Assembly: GCF_001625215.2 (NCBI RefSeq)
Contig: NC_030386.2
Span: 14,292,545 to 14,356,544 of the forward strand
DNA: 64,000 bases
DNA from: Daucus carota subsp. sativus
Taxonomy: Eukaryota; Streptophyta; Magnoliopsida; Apiales; Apiaceae
Direction of reading: 5' to 3'
Positions 1 through 10,531 of the stretch are shown in pieces. A program made the position numbers and the translations under genes. The notes under the pieces are model-generated. The model was given only the letters and a program-made list of their open reading frames with translations, made no database searches and was not told the DNA's origin. Position 1 is the first letter of the stretch. Each line of letters starts with the position of its first letter.

Positions 1-1640
1 AGTCACGAGTTTGTCAAAATTAGTGAGAATATAATGAAATGGTTGGCAGAACATATGCATAAAACCAAGATTGTATAGGTTATGGGTCTGGTAGTTTAGT
101 TCTGTAAATTGTCTCTAAACATGACAAATAATGATGAACAACAATATGACGGTGTTGCAGTTTTTTAATCCTGGAAACCGATGGACATGATGATTGTTCA
201 GCAATTTCCTTCCACTTTAAAGGAACACATGATCGGTAACTGATAATATTTTCAGAGAATGTGCGGAACAGTACTTTTCCATCGATAAATGATGAACTGA
301 TATACGTTTCTTCTGAGCGTATGTTTACGGAACAATATAAACTAAAAACTGTTTTGTTCACTAAACAATCTTAGCCGTTCATTACTTTTATAATCCAATG
401 GCAGATTACTTGGTCTTCAAATACTCCAAAACAATCGTCCTCCACTGAGCCCAACTCATATATATTAATATTACTATGGAATTTTATTGATTATCAAAAA
501 ATATAGAATAAAAATTTATTTTTTTAGATGAATACTAGTTGAATGAAATTTTATATTTCAAAAAATTACTAACAAAATGTATAAAGAATCATTATAGTTT
601 TTATTAAATAGTATGCAAACACCCTTCACTAATTTCAAAATACCAATACACATGTGCTTGTGTAGGTGGCGTCCGAAGTGACCATTGTATTAGGTATTGA
701 ACTTAAAACTAGTTTTTTTGTATAACAACTACCAACTTGCAGGCCTCTTTAAAATTTAAATCAAAGTAACAGAAATAAGCATATAAATTAGACCGAAAAT
801 GTCACGAACCATGTATATGCAGAAATCATATGTCTCTATCCTGCCAATCTATCTGGTATCACACAAAGAACATTTAAATCTACCTACATGCAACTGCAGA
901 ACCCGTTGCATCCCAATAAATTAAAATAGATAAGATTCACATTCTGCCATCGCAGCTCTGCTCTTTTGCCTCAGCCTTATTTTCCGGACTCTTTTGATTT
1001 GTCTGGTGTAGATAAATTTATCACATCCTGCAGTAATATATCGAAAACATAAGTAAAACTAATGAACAGAGAGACATCAAGAGTTTGAATGAATTTATCA
1101 ATTTGATATAAATAGCATGAAGAATTATCAATATATAGTACCTGAAAGATTGCGGTGGTTTCAAAAAATCACACTAATTCTAGTGCCTTCAAACATAGCT
1201 TTGGTACGCTTTGTTTTGTGTAAACTGGGAATCAGGGTTTTGACCCTTAATTAGATAGTAAAAGTATTAATAAAATCCATGTATCAAATAATTTATGATA
1301 ATATATGTGGCATCCATCTTATTTTAACTTAACCATGGTTATGAATGAGTGAGATTGGATGTTTTAAATAAAGTTTTTTAAAGTTACTTGCATTATCATG
1401 CAACAAATATATTATTATGGTTAAATTGAAAAAAACACAATAGTTTTATAGTTTTTTATAATTAAGTCTTATTATAATGACGATAAAATAAAATAATAAA
1501 TATATAATTTAGAATATTCTTTTTTTCAATGCAAACACGAATAATTACACGACAAATATCTTTTTTCAATACATATGAAGATATACGAAATATGAAAAAT
1601 ATGATTTAAAATTAATTGAATAATAAATTAGGGCTTTTTT
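1..1640. other. AT-rich intergenic stretch, no supported gene
   Basis: No open frame here looks like a known family. A 93-codon open frame on the minus strand (80-361) has no recognisable motif. On the minus strand, a splice-acceptor-like TTACTGCAG just above 1032 is followed by a short open stretch that ends in TAA at 977-979. That could be the last exon of a disrupted gene, but no upstream exon is visible. The stretch is otherwise AT-rich and of low complexity. Confidence 0.4.
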
Positions 1641-1660
1641 TATTCATAACCACGATTTCA

Positions 1661-2333
1661 ATCTTATTTCTAAAAATACTACCTTATCCAATCTTATTTT
1701 CAAAAATACTACCTTCTCTAAAATATTTTCAAAAATACTATGGTTGCATATGCAACCATATATGCAACTACAAATCCTGATTTCAAGTTCCAGTTTCAAA
1801 TGTCATTTTCGACCTCATCGTTGGAATCGATATATATATATATATATATCGATTCCAACGATGAGGTCGAAAATGACATTTGAAATCTGAAACTTGAAAT
1901 CAGGGATTCAGTTGCATATATGGTTGCATATGAGGTTGGATTCAGTTGATTCTATTGTAATCTAATGGCCCCGTAGGGGCCATTAGATTGCAATAAAATC
2001 AACTGAATGCAACCTCATATGCAACTAAATGCAACCTCATATGCAACTGAAAACTGTAAGTTCCAACTGAAGTATGGGTGCCCCTGGCGGGGCCATTAGA
2101 TTGCAATAGAATCAACTGAATGCAACCTCATAGGCAACTAAATGCAACCTCATATGCAACTAAATGCAACTGAAAACTGTAAGTTGTAACGGATGTATGG
2201 TGTGCCCCTGGCGGGGCCATTAGATTGCAATAGAATCAACTGAATGCAACCATACGCAATTATATATGCAACTGAATTCCTGATTTCGAGTTCCAGTTTT
2301 CAAATGTCATTTTCGACCTCATCTTTGGAGTCG

Positions 2334-2393
<60 letters not shown>

Positions 2394-2590
2394 ATTCCAA
2401 ATATGAGGTCGAAAATGACATTTGAAAACTGAAACTTGAAATCAGGATTTGTAGTTGCATATATGGTTGCATATGCAACCATCGTATTTTTGGACAATAT
2501 TTTCAAAAAGGTAGTATTTTTGAAAATATTTTAGAGATTTGAAAATAAGATTGGATAAGGTAGTATTTTTGAAAATAAGATTGAAAAAAC
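1661..2590. repeat. Foldback repeat block with long inverted arms and (TA)n core
   Basis: The left arm (about 1661-1840) and right arm (about 2392-2590) are inverted copies. Both contain CTTATCCAATCTTATTTTC and TTGCATATGCAACCATATAT in opposite orientation. Three smaller palindromes are nested inside. One spans 1778-1902 around a (TA)n loop. A second spans 1940-2008, with about 33-bp arms and a GTA loop. A third encloses the (TA)n microsatellite at 2335-2391. Between them are about three tandem copies of a unit starting GCCATTAGATTGCAAT and containing ATGCAACCTCATATGCAACT. No protein is encoded; short Ile/Tyr-rich frames only reflect the (TA)n. It is probably a non-autonomous foldback or MULE-like element, perhaps carried inside the Helitron-like unit that ends at 2832. 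Confidence 0.7.
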
Positions 2591-2800
2591 AATATACAAG
2601 ATAATTCCCCAATAAATTATCCCATATTAATAACAAAAAAATATTTTTAAATAGATAATAAATTGTAAAAACTAAATTTTCATGAGAAAATATAATCTGT
2701 TGATTAATATAATTTAATAAAAATTCAATCCATGAATATTAAAATACTAATAAAATGATGTTACAATTTAAATTATAAAAAATAAATTAAAAATTATATA

Positions 2801-2832
2801 ACCGTCGGTGCTTCGCACGGGTTAAAGGCTAG
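2801..2832 (+). other. Helitron-like 3' terminus
   Basis: A GC-rich hairpin (GTGC-TTC-GCAC core with flanking ACC/GGT) lies in very AT-rich DNA. It is followed after a few bases by CTAG at 2829-2832 and then a T. This is the standard plant Helitron 3' end (hairpin, then CTRR, inserted before T). The matching 5' TC end could not be placed, so the length of the element is unknown. Confidence 0.55.
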
Positions 2833-2897
2833 TAAGAACAAAAATGAAAAAGAGATGAAACTCCAGTTCCTTCGGAAATAGTAAATATAGGCGCATG

Positions 2898-3147
2898 TGT
2901 TATGAAATATAAAGGTGGATGACTTTTGGCTCTTGGATTGACCTCATGACTTTTGGCTCTTGGATTAACCTATCAATAATGTATGTGACTTTTGACTTTT
3001 CACTTGTCTTGTAACTTATCTATCAAGGGCCTATAAAAGCCACTTGTTGAGCTTGCAATGTGATGAGATGAATAATACAAACATGTCTACTTCTTTTCTC
3101 TTGTCTAGCTCTCACAACTTTTTTTCTACACATATTATTACATAACA
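2898..3147 (+). repeat. 5' LTR of decayed Copia element
   Basis: It is 250 bp, starts TG and ends CA, and differs from the 3' LTR by about three or four substitutions (for example GGTGG versus GCTGG). CCTATAAAAGCC at about 3030-3041 is a good TATA box for the element's transcript. Confidence 0.93.
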
Positions 3148-5345
3148 CGTTATCAGCACGACTTGCTCTCGTTTTTGTTACTTTGATGGTGCATCTTATG
3201 TTTAGGAAGTCCAACAATTCGACGTTTGTTTGTATCCAAATTTTAAGTGGTTAAGGTTTGCTCTAGTACAAGGTATGGCTTGTCCTTATTATCAAAATAT
3301 CGGAGTTCCCTTTTTTTCATATCAAAGTAAAGAGTTTTTGGAGTGATTAATCTGAAAATCGGCCATGACTATAAGATTATAAGGTACACATCTTTATCAT
3401 CTTCTTCATTTTTTTTCTATAAGTAATGTTTTAATTCCTTATGTTCGACTTGTGCTTGTTCATATTTCTCCTAAAATCCATATATTTCTTTAACAAAGAA
3501 ATTGAATATTTTAGACTCCCCGAAAAAGTTATTTGTTTACCTAATATTTTTCCAATCCTTCTCTTTGATATGTCGAATTGTGAGATAGGCTTAAGTTATT
3601 GATGTGATTTTGGAATTGGTACACCTCAACTTCAAAACTTCATATAAAATTGAATTATATCAAAAATCATGTAAAATATCAATTTCTAAAGATCATCTCG
3701 AGAGATTCAATTTGGAAACATATTTTTCTGTCTAGTTAAAAGTTTACTGATTTTAAAAGTTTAAATTGCATTCAGACTAGGTTTTGAGTTCTATATTGTT
3801 TTGGTATTCTGTAATTTATTTTTATTGTGAAATGACTACATCTTTGTTTTTGATGAATCTTAGCATTTTCAAATATAAATGAGCTATTTAAAACTTTTAT
3901 GATTTGCATCTTTTTGTGTAGATTATTTTGGATATTACATATTGTCCTTTTCATGCTCGGTAAAATATGATGGTATTAATGTACCTTGTGTTATTTTTGG
4001 AGTATGATAATGCTTTGAGTTCAATACATGTAATTCTTATCTATGTGCATTATGTATGAGCTTACCTCTAGTCTTTGTCTATGTATCTCGGATTAATGTA
4101 TGATACACGGATCCTTACTTGTCCATATTTAATCTTTCTTCTTAGAGGACATCCAATTTTGAGATAGTCAAAACTTTATATATTATGGTTTGGAAGAGAT
4201 GGCTTATGGGCACACATTATGTCTTGTTCACATATTAAATATATTACATTTTCATGTTTCAAATAAGTGATATTATGTGATCTCTATGTGATATTCTTGA
4301 TGTTGATAGAATGTTAATATCACTCCATGTCTTTAAATTTATAATTGATTTAAAACTTAACATTTGTAAAAGTGATTTTTTTTATCTCACTTGAGCTACA
4401 TGATTTTGGTATCGACAACACCTATTTGATGTTGTTTTTAATAGATTGATTGTATATGATTGCACCCAGAAGTTGCACGTAATAACAACTAGAAGTTGTC
4501 TCTATATAATAAAATTCTTTTATCATGACACATTGACGTTGTGTTTAATTTTTGTGAAATTTCTCATGGATATTGATCATATTTTTCTTAAATATAATAT
4601 TGAGCGAGGTCTATAAAATCAATGTTGTCTGTTTAAACACTTGATTACATTCCAGAAGAGTGATATAGTAGAATAATATTCAAATCATGAGTTTATCCTA
4701 GATGATATAATATCCCTGAAGGATGGTTCTATATAAAGAATAGTATAATTTTTGGATATAATAGATTTTAATTGAATAAATATTATATTGTATCCGCAGA
4801 TACAGTATTATGAAATTGATGAAATATTTGGGTTGTCAAATTCATGAGTTGATATCATGACTAAATGTGGTTTATTAAATTTGAATTATTGATAAAAGTA
4901 TCATGTATTGAAACAAATAACATCGTACCATAATGTGACATTTAGAGGATGTCAACCATGATAGTAGCAATGGTCATGACATTACAAATTCTCTAAGTCA
5001 TATTCTTATTATGTGTATAAGGAATATTTCTCTTGATTGATATAAAGATTACTAGTATCAATATTTCATATCTAAAATGAGTCATCCAAAGGGGAGGATT
5101 ATATAGGATGCCTCATTATAGTTTTTCTAAATATAAAATTCGGGAAGAGAAAGTATAAAGCTCCGGAAGAGCATGTATAAGGCTCTCGAAGAGCATGTAT
5201 ATTTTTATCTACTCTCAGAATTACATTTTACTCCAGAAGAGCATGTAAAGTATTGATGCAATTATTCTCTCCCAAGAAAATTGAAGAATGAAATTTATAT
5301 AATTTATCGCATTGAGATATTAAGGCCTTTAAATATTGAGTCTAA

Positions 5346-7311
5346 TGTTAGGTCCCGATACGATTGTAGAAGGGGGGGTTGAATACAATCGTCACAAAAA
5401 TTCGCGCGGAATAAATCTGATTTGGATAAAACAGGATAATCAGATTTTAATTAATTAAATAAACAAGGTTCAAGTAAAAAGTTATTTAAACTTGAAAGTC
5501 GTTATTAAATTAATATGGTTCAGTTTTAAAGTCCACTAGTTCATAGAATAAATTTGACAGGAAGTATTCTAACTTAGCGGTATAAAACAACCGAATGATC
5601 AAAGCACAGAAAACTGTGGATTTAACGAATAGCAAGTTTAGCACAACTTGAAAGCTTTACAATACTTTGAACATCTTCAAATGAAGGAGGTGAGGCCATA
5701 TTTATAGGCAACACCTTGAACTTGTATGACAAACATGGTATGACCATGCTACAAAGATCAGTATGACAATATGAGCTAATGTCATGCTACAATTGAAATC
5801 AGTATGACAATAGGAGCTAATGTCATGCTACAATTGAATCAGTATGACAAACTGAAGCATTGTCATACTATACAATTTTCGGTATGACAATCCAGTATGA
5901 CATAAGACTTGGAGGCTAAGTATGAAGCAGTATGACAATGCAGAGTAATGTCATACTACTTTACTTCGGTATGACAAATCATGACATTGTCATGCAGAGG
6001 CACATGGTATGACATTCTCTAAGAATGTCATGCCCACGGATTCAATTCTCCAGTACGCACGCTGCTTCAGTAATACGAAAGTTTATAAACTTTCGTCCTT
6101 TAGCCAGCTCCTTAGAAATGCTTTTAATCCCGCACAGCTTATAATCTTTAATCAATAAATATTTAATTTAATCCAGAAATTATAAAAATAAATATCTAAT
6201 ATTATTAGACATTTATAAATATAATTTTCTAATTAATTAAAATATTTATTAATATAAATAAATCTTTACGGTCCAAGCTGCGGTCTGTAGAGGGCCGGGA
6301 ACCGGACTCCTTTTGCCTTGCAAATAATAAATCAATTCCATCCGGGATTCCAGCTTTAAGATTATATCACTTTCCATTGTGCTGGTGATAATTCTTTTTC
6401 CTCATAGTCAGACAAGTCTAAGATTCGGTCTCTTGTGGGTCTAGAACCGGATCCCTTTTGCTTTGAAAATTATAAATCAATTCCAACCGGGTTTCCAGCA
6501 TTAAGAATATATCACACTCCATTGCGTTGGTGATAATTCTTTTTCCCATAGCTAGACAGGTCTGAGCGGCGGTCTCCTTGTCCTTCCTTTTAGCCTTCTT
6601 TCTTTTGCTTTCTTTTTGTAAATTAATTCTAAATCAATTAACTTATTAATAAACTTAATTATCAAATTAATTCAAATTGAATTAATTTAACAACTAAATA
6701 AATTAATAGAGATTAATTATTTAACAAAGAATTAATTAAAAAGTGTATATCCCAGAAAGCAAATGTCTTGAGCCTTCGTCTTGATCATCACTTGGCTTGA
6801 ACGACCACCTTCCTTTGATGTTAAATATTCAATATAAATAGCTGACACACAAATGTACTGTCTGGTTCATCTGTGCCTAACTACATTGAATATTCTCCAT
6901 CAATTAAACATGTGAGCTGTGGTCGGGTCTTCGAATCTTTGTCTTCTAGTTCAACTTCATTTCAGTACACATATGGAATCTCTGATGAAATAAATACTTG
7001 AATCTTCGTACCTTCTGAACTCCTTGAACTGCTACACAATTTACTTGACACTGAGGCTTGATCATATGAAATGAACTTCTTCCAGTGGCTTGTAGCGGAT
7101 ATCTTGGAATTCTTCTGATATTCTGATTCTTGTATCCACTTGACATTCTTGATCTGATTCCAGCTAAACTATCTACTATCATAACTTATCGGAGACTAAT
7201 CCAGGTTGAGTTACAAGTTGAGTTACAAGTTGTCAGGTCATCAAACACAAGTTGAGTTATCACCGGTTGTACAAATAGGCTTAGACATGTACCTTGCAAT
7301 AAGGCCTTTCA
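5346..7311 (+). mobile_element. Nested solo LTR with 5-bp target duplication TCTAA
   Basis: This 1,966-bp block begins TGTTAGGTCCCGATACG, ends GGCCTTTCA, and is flanked by TCTAA at 5341-5345 and 7312-7316. TG...CA ends plus a 5-bp duplication mark an LTR-retrotransposon product. No internal domain, primer-binding site or second LTR is present, so a solo LTR left by recombination is the best reading. It has a TATA-like TATTTATAGG (5698-5707), many short repeats of GTATGACA (about 5735-6010), and a tandem unit of about 145 bp (about 6270-6570, marked by AACCGGA and GGTGATAATTCTTTTTC). It interrupts the interior of the surrounding Copia element and is therefore younger than it. Confidence 0.82.
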
Positions 7312-7499
7312 TCTAATGCATAACATTGAAAGTATTTTGGAGAAAGATTCTCCACTAATTTATAATAAGCATAATTGAAATTGATTTTGAAGCAAACCTG
7401 AAGTTTACTTATAAGTTTACAGTTTGGCCTGACTAGCTAAGCCACCTCGATTTAATAAAGGTTCGAATATATTTTATTTGGATTTTTGTTGAAGAACTT

Positions 7500-7658
7500 G
7501 TAGATTCTTCTTCTTATCAGTGATACATATATTATTTGCTTATAAGGGAAAATTTGATCACCAGCAAATTAATGAAGTTTGTAGATTCTTCTTCTTATCA
7601 GTGATACATATATTATTTGCTTATAAGGGAAAATTTGATCACCAGCAGATTAATGAAG
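7500..7658. repeat. 81-bp tandem duplication inside the Copia interior
   Basis: Two head-to-tail copies, nearly identical, begin GTAGATTCTTCTTCTTATCA at 7500 and 7581. They differ at one base near the end (AAATTAATG versus AGATTAATG). Confidence 0.9.
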
Positions 7659-8639
7659 ATATGGCATGAGATAAAATATCATATTGTTGAACAGTGAGAT
7701 ATTTTGTGAAATATATGGTTGTATATAAAGGTATTATCAACTCGCAGCCTGAAGTATGCGAGATTCATTATGTAAAATATATGTTTATAATGCTGGTGCA
7801 TCTCATAATGAGTATTATCTCGTCCATAAAAATTACTGATCATTTTGTAATGAAATTATAGATATGTAAAGCTCAGATAATTGTCTGATAACCTTGTGTT
7901 GGTTATGAAGAGTAATAGTATTTGTGGTGGAAATGATTATTTGATTGCGAAATAATCCCGCAATATGTGAATGTTCAATTTAAGTTTTATACGACCCACT
8001 TGACAATAATCATCCTAGAAGGATCTTAACTGCCAGAAGCAGTATAATAAACTCTCGAGAACTATACCCTCTCAAATGGAAAAAGGATTCGGGACAAATA
8101 CGTGTTATCATTGTATATCTATAGGTGACAACTCATAAAGTCTCTGGCCAGAGCAGATGAAAACTAGAATGTGTTTCTAGTTAACATTGAATTGAGTTGC
8201 ACCTGATGTTATATTATGTGATAAAGTGTTTTTTGGTGTATATATTGAAAGAAGAATTACTCTTAGATGAATGATATGTTGTCATATGAGAATCCCAGAA
8301 GGATTATAAATACACGATAGTACACTAACTTTTCTGAACACTTGAAAGAAATTCTCGGTCCTGAGGTACTGTATCTAAGTAAACTATGACATGTTTTATC
8401 ATACATGGTTTGACATAATTATTTAAAGTAAGTCTCCGCTTTCGGTTAGTGTTCATTGTTAAGGGATCGCTCGCTTTAAGAGCGTGTTAATCCTGAACTT
8501 ACAAAGTGATTTTATTCGATCTCCACTAACATATTCTATAATGTTTTAAGCTATTTTTGCAGGCATAAAGAAATAGGGGATCAAAAGTTGAATAAATTAT
8601 AGTGGATATTTTCTTTTGCTATGAATTTAATTTTTGCAG

Positions 8640-8760
8640 GCAGCATCACGTGCAAGGAATGATGATCAAAGGAATCCAACAGATTTCTTCACAAAGGCAC
8701 TTCCTACCACTCATTTCGAGAAATTAGTACACGGGATGCGCAGACTTCGACATATTTACT
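8640..8760 (+). pseudogene. Copia RNase H C-terminal remnant
   Basis: The frame reads NPTDFFTKALPTTHFEKLV followed by HGMRRLRHIY and a TGA stop. This is the conserved tail of the Copia polyprotein, just upstream of the polypurine tract and 3' LTR. It is the only part of gag-pol still recognisable in this element. It confirms Copia membership and plus orientation. Confidence 0.8.
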
Positions 8761-8923
8761 GATTTTTATAATTATATCGTGACGAGGGGGAGACATAAAC
8801 GATATGTTTTTATTTTGTACAACTCATGTACTCTTTTTCCTTCACTAGGGTTTTTCCCACTGGGTTTTTCCCTAGTAGAGTTTTAACGAGGCATGACGTT
8901 GATACAAGTCATCCAAGGGGGAG

Positions 8924-9173
8924 TGTTATGAAATATAAAGCTGGATGACTTTTGGTTCTTGGATTGACCTCATGACTTTTGGCTCTTGGATTAACCTATC
9001 AATAATGTATGTGACTTTTGACTTTTCACTTGTCTTGTAACTTATCTACCAAGGGCCTATAAAAGCCACTTGTTGAGCTTGCAATGTGATGAGATGAATA
9101 ATACAAACATGTCTACTTCTTTTCTCTTGTCTAGCTCTCACAACTTTTTTTCTACACATATTATTACATAACA
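8924..9173 (+). repeat. 3' LTR of decayed Copia element
   Basis: This 250-bp direct copy of 2898-3147 follows the polypurine tract AAGGGGGAG and precedes the GCATG target duplicate. Confidence 0.93.
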
Positions 9174-9178
9174 GCATG

Positions 9179-9750
9179 TATATTAAGATTAAATAACAAT
9201 ATTATCACTTGAACTAGACAAAAATCAGTTTACATTGCTTATTCCGCAGTCATACCATCATTATATGCATGCGAAAGAATTCACAAATTTAAATTATCAA
9301 AAATGCAAACCATCAAAGTTTTAGAATATCAAAAAAGACTTTTCAAAAGTATTTAAAAACACTCAATTCCCGTATAAAATAAATTTGATATAATTTGATA
9401 ATCAATTCTTTTAAGTTCAAGATTCAAGAAAGTTTTCGAAAAACATTGATAAAGACCTCTGAAATCAAAAAGAATAACTCATTTTTCATGATGAAATAAG
9501 TCTTCATCTATCAATAAATCAAAATCTTACATGATCCTCTTGGATATCTCAAGATACACCAATAGATGAACAAAATGAAAAAAACGAGACGTCCAATATA
9601 CAAATAAAATGGAAAAAACAAATCGTGTTGATGATGTGTTATGGAATAAAATAATTATACTAAATTAAAGAGCCATTTTACAGGAGAAAGAATTCATTAA
9701 CTAATATTTTTCATATATCAAGAACCGAGCTAGTAACACTTAATATAACC
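9179..9750. other. AT-rich spacer between two Copia elements
   Basis: Nothing gene-like is visible. The DNA is AT-rich, without long frames or repeats. Confidence 0.6.
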
Positions 9751-9755
9751 AACTC

Positions 9756-9994
9756 TAATACAGATATACGAGTCCACTCGTCCACTTGCATAGAGTAGTT
9801 GTTATTTTGTAACTGTTTCTGTTATTCCAACCTGTATATATGCACAGACCATACCTGATGTATTCATTCAGTTAGTTTTAGTAATACAGTTTAGTTTTCT
9901 CTCTTTCTCTCTCTAGTCTTCATCATGTAGAAACACACACAAAGCTTCTTTGGTACATTTTAATGGCAGATGAACGAGTTCACTGAACTTTAGA
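9756..9994 (+). repeat. 5' LTR of young Copia element
   Basis: The 239-bp repeat begins TAATACAGATATACGAGTCC and ends CTGAACTTTAGA, immediately before the primer-binding site. It contains a CT-rich tract (TCTCTCTTTCTCTCTCT) and CCTGTATATATGCAC as a possible TATA region. Termini TA...GA are non-canonical, but both the AACTC duplication and the extent of LTR identity put the boundary here. Confidence 0.88.
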
Positions 9995-10006
9995 TGGTAT
10001 CAGAGC
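9995..10006 (+). other. Primer-binding site (initiator tRNA-Met type)
   Basis: TGGTATCAGAGC directly abuts the 5' LTR. This is the standard site where the 3' end of plant initiator tRNA-Met primes minus-strand cDNA synthesis. Confidence 0.93.
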
Positions 10007-10135
10007 TTCCGCACTCCACTATTCTCGTTCCGCCATTTCAGTACTGTAAGCTTTCATTCACAACTCTCTCAATTTCCTCTGCTTCATTACTGTTTTTGTG
10101 TCGTACTGTTTTCCGATATCGCTCGATCATTACTG

Positions 10136-10212
10136 CGATCTCCTTTGCGATCTCTCTCGATCTTTGCGATCTCTCTCGATCTTGCGATCTCTCTCGCTCT
10201 TGCGATCTTCTA
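10136..10212. repeat. Short tandem repeats in the retroelement leader
   Basis: Four or so imperfect copies of GCGATCTCTCTCGATCTT lie in the untranslated leader, 5' of the gag start. They explain several overlapping Arg/Ser-rich frames here that are not genes. Confidence 0.75.
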
Positions 10213-10258
10213 TAATCTCTGCATTTTTGTTCTGTAAGTGTTTGTTGCTAGTTCTTGA

Positions 10259-10531
10259 ATGTCTTACGCCAACGCTTTTCTTAACAACAACATGACTACT
10301 CCTCCCAATACACAATCTATAGACAACAATACACATCCACTATATCTTCGTAACAATGATCAACCAGGCATGATCTTGATTTCTAAGAAGTTACTCAATT
10401 CTGAGAATTATGCATCTTGGAAACGGTCTTTACGCATCGCTCTTTCCGCCAAAAACAAACTCGTGATTGTCACTGGTGCTTTTCCAGCACCGCCTGAAGA
10501 TTCTCCGTTGTTTGTTCATTGCAGCAAGTAA
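10259..10531 (+). pseudogene. Gag N-terminal part, cut off by a frameshift
   Basis: This 90-codon frame opens with an ATG 265 bp after the 5' LTR. It contains a Copia gag N-terminal motif: LNSENYASWKRSLRIALSAK, the usual L-x-x-x-NY-x-x-W-x-x-S/A pattern. It then hits TAA at 10529-10531. The homologous protein continues directly in another frame from about 10519, so a one-base loss close to 10520 separates the two halves. It could be a real mutation or a base-calling error at a GG pair. It is the only break seen in an otherwise open element. Confidence 0.85.

Larger units (their letters stand above)
2898..9173 (+). mobile_element. Decayed Ty1/Copia LTR retrotransposon, 5-bp target duplication GCATG
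   Basis: Two 250-bp direct repeats (2898-3147 and 8924-9173), TGTTATG...TAACA, bound the element. GCATG directly flanks it at 2893-2897 and 9174-9178. TTATCAGCACGA just inside the 5' LTR is a plausible primer-binding site. AAGGGGGAG at 8915-8923 is the polypurine tract. The orientation is plus. The interior has almost no coding capacity left; only an RNase H tail at 8640-8760 is recognisable as Copia. A separate 1,966-bp solo LTR sits inside (5346-7311). The LTRs differ at only a few positions, so this copy moved fairly recently although its interior is degenerate. That implies it was mobilised in trans. Confidence 0.9.

Noticed and set aside
80-361. 93-codon minus-strand open frame
   Set aside because: No domain, no flanking splice structure and no family resemblance; AT-rich surroundings make a chance frame likely.
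977-1032. Possible terminal exon on the minus strand
   Set aside because: An acceptor-like site and a short open stretch exist, but no upstream exon could be found before the foldback block.
2244-2506. Ile/Tyr-rich open frames on both strands
   Set aside because: They are translations of the (TA)n microsatellite and its palindromic flanks, not genes.
3023-3217. 64-codon minus-strand frame
   Set aside because: It lies across the 5' LTR boundary, antisense to the element, and part of it recurs as LTR sequence.
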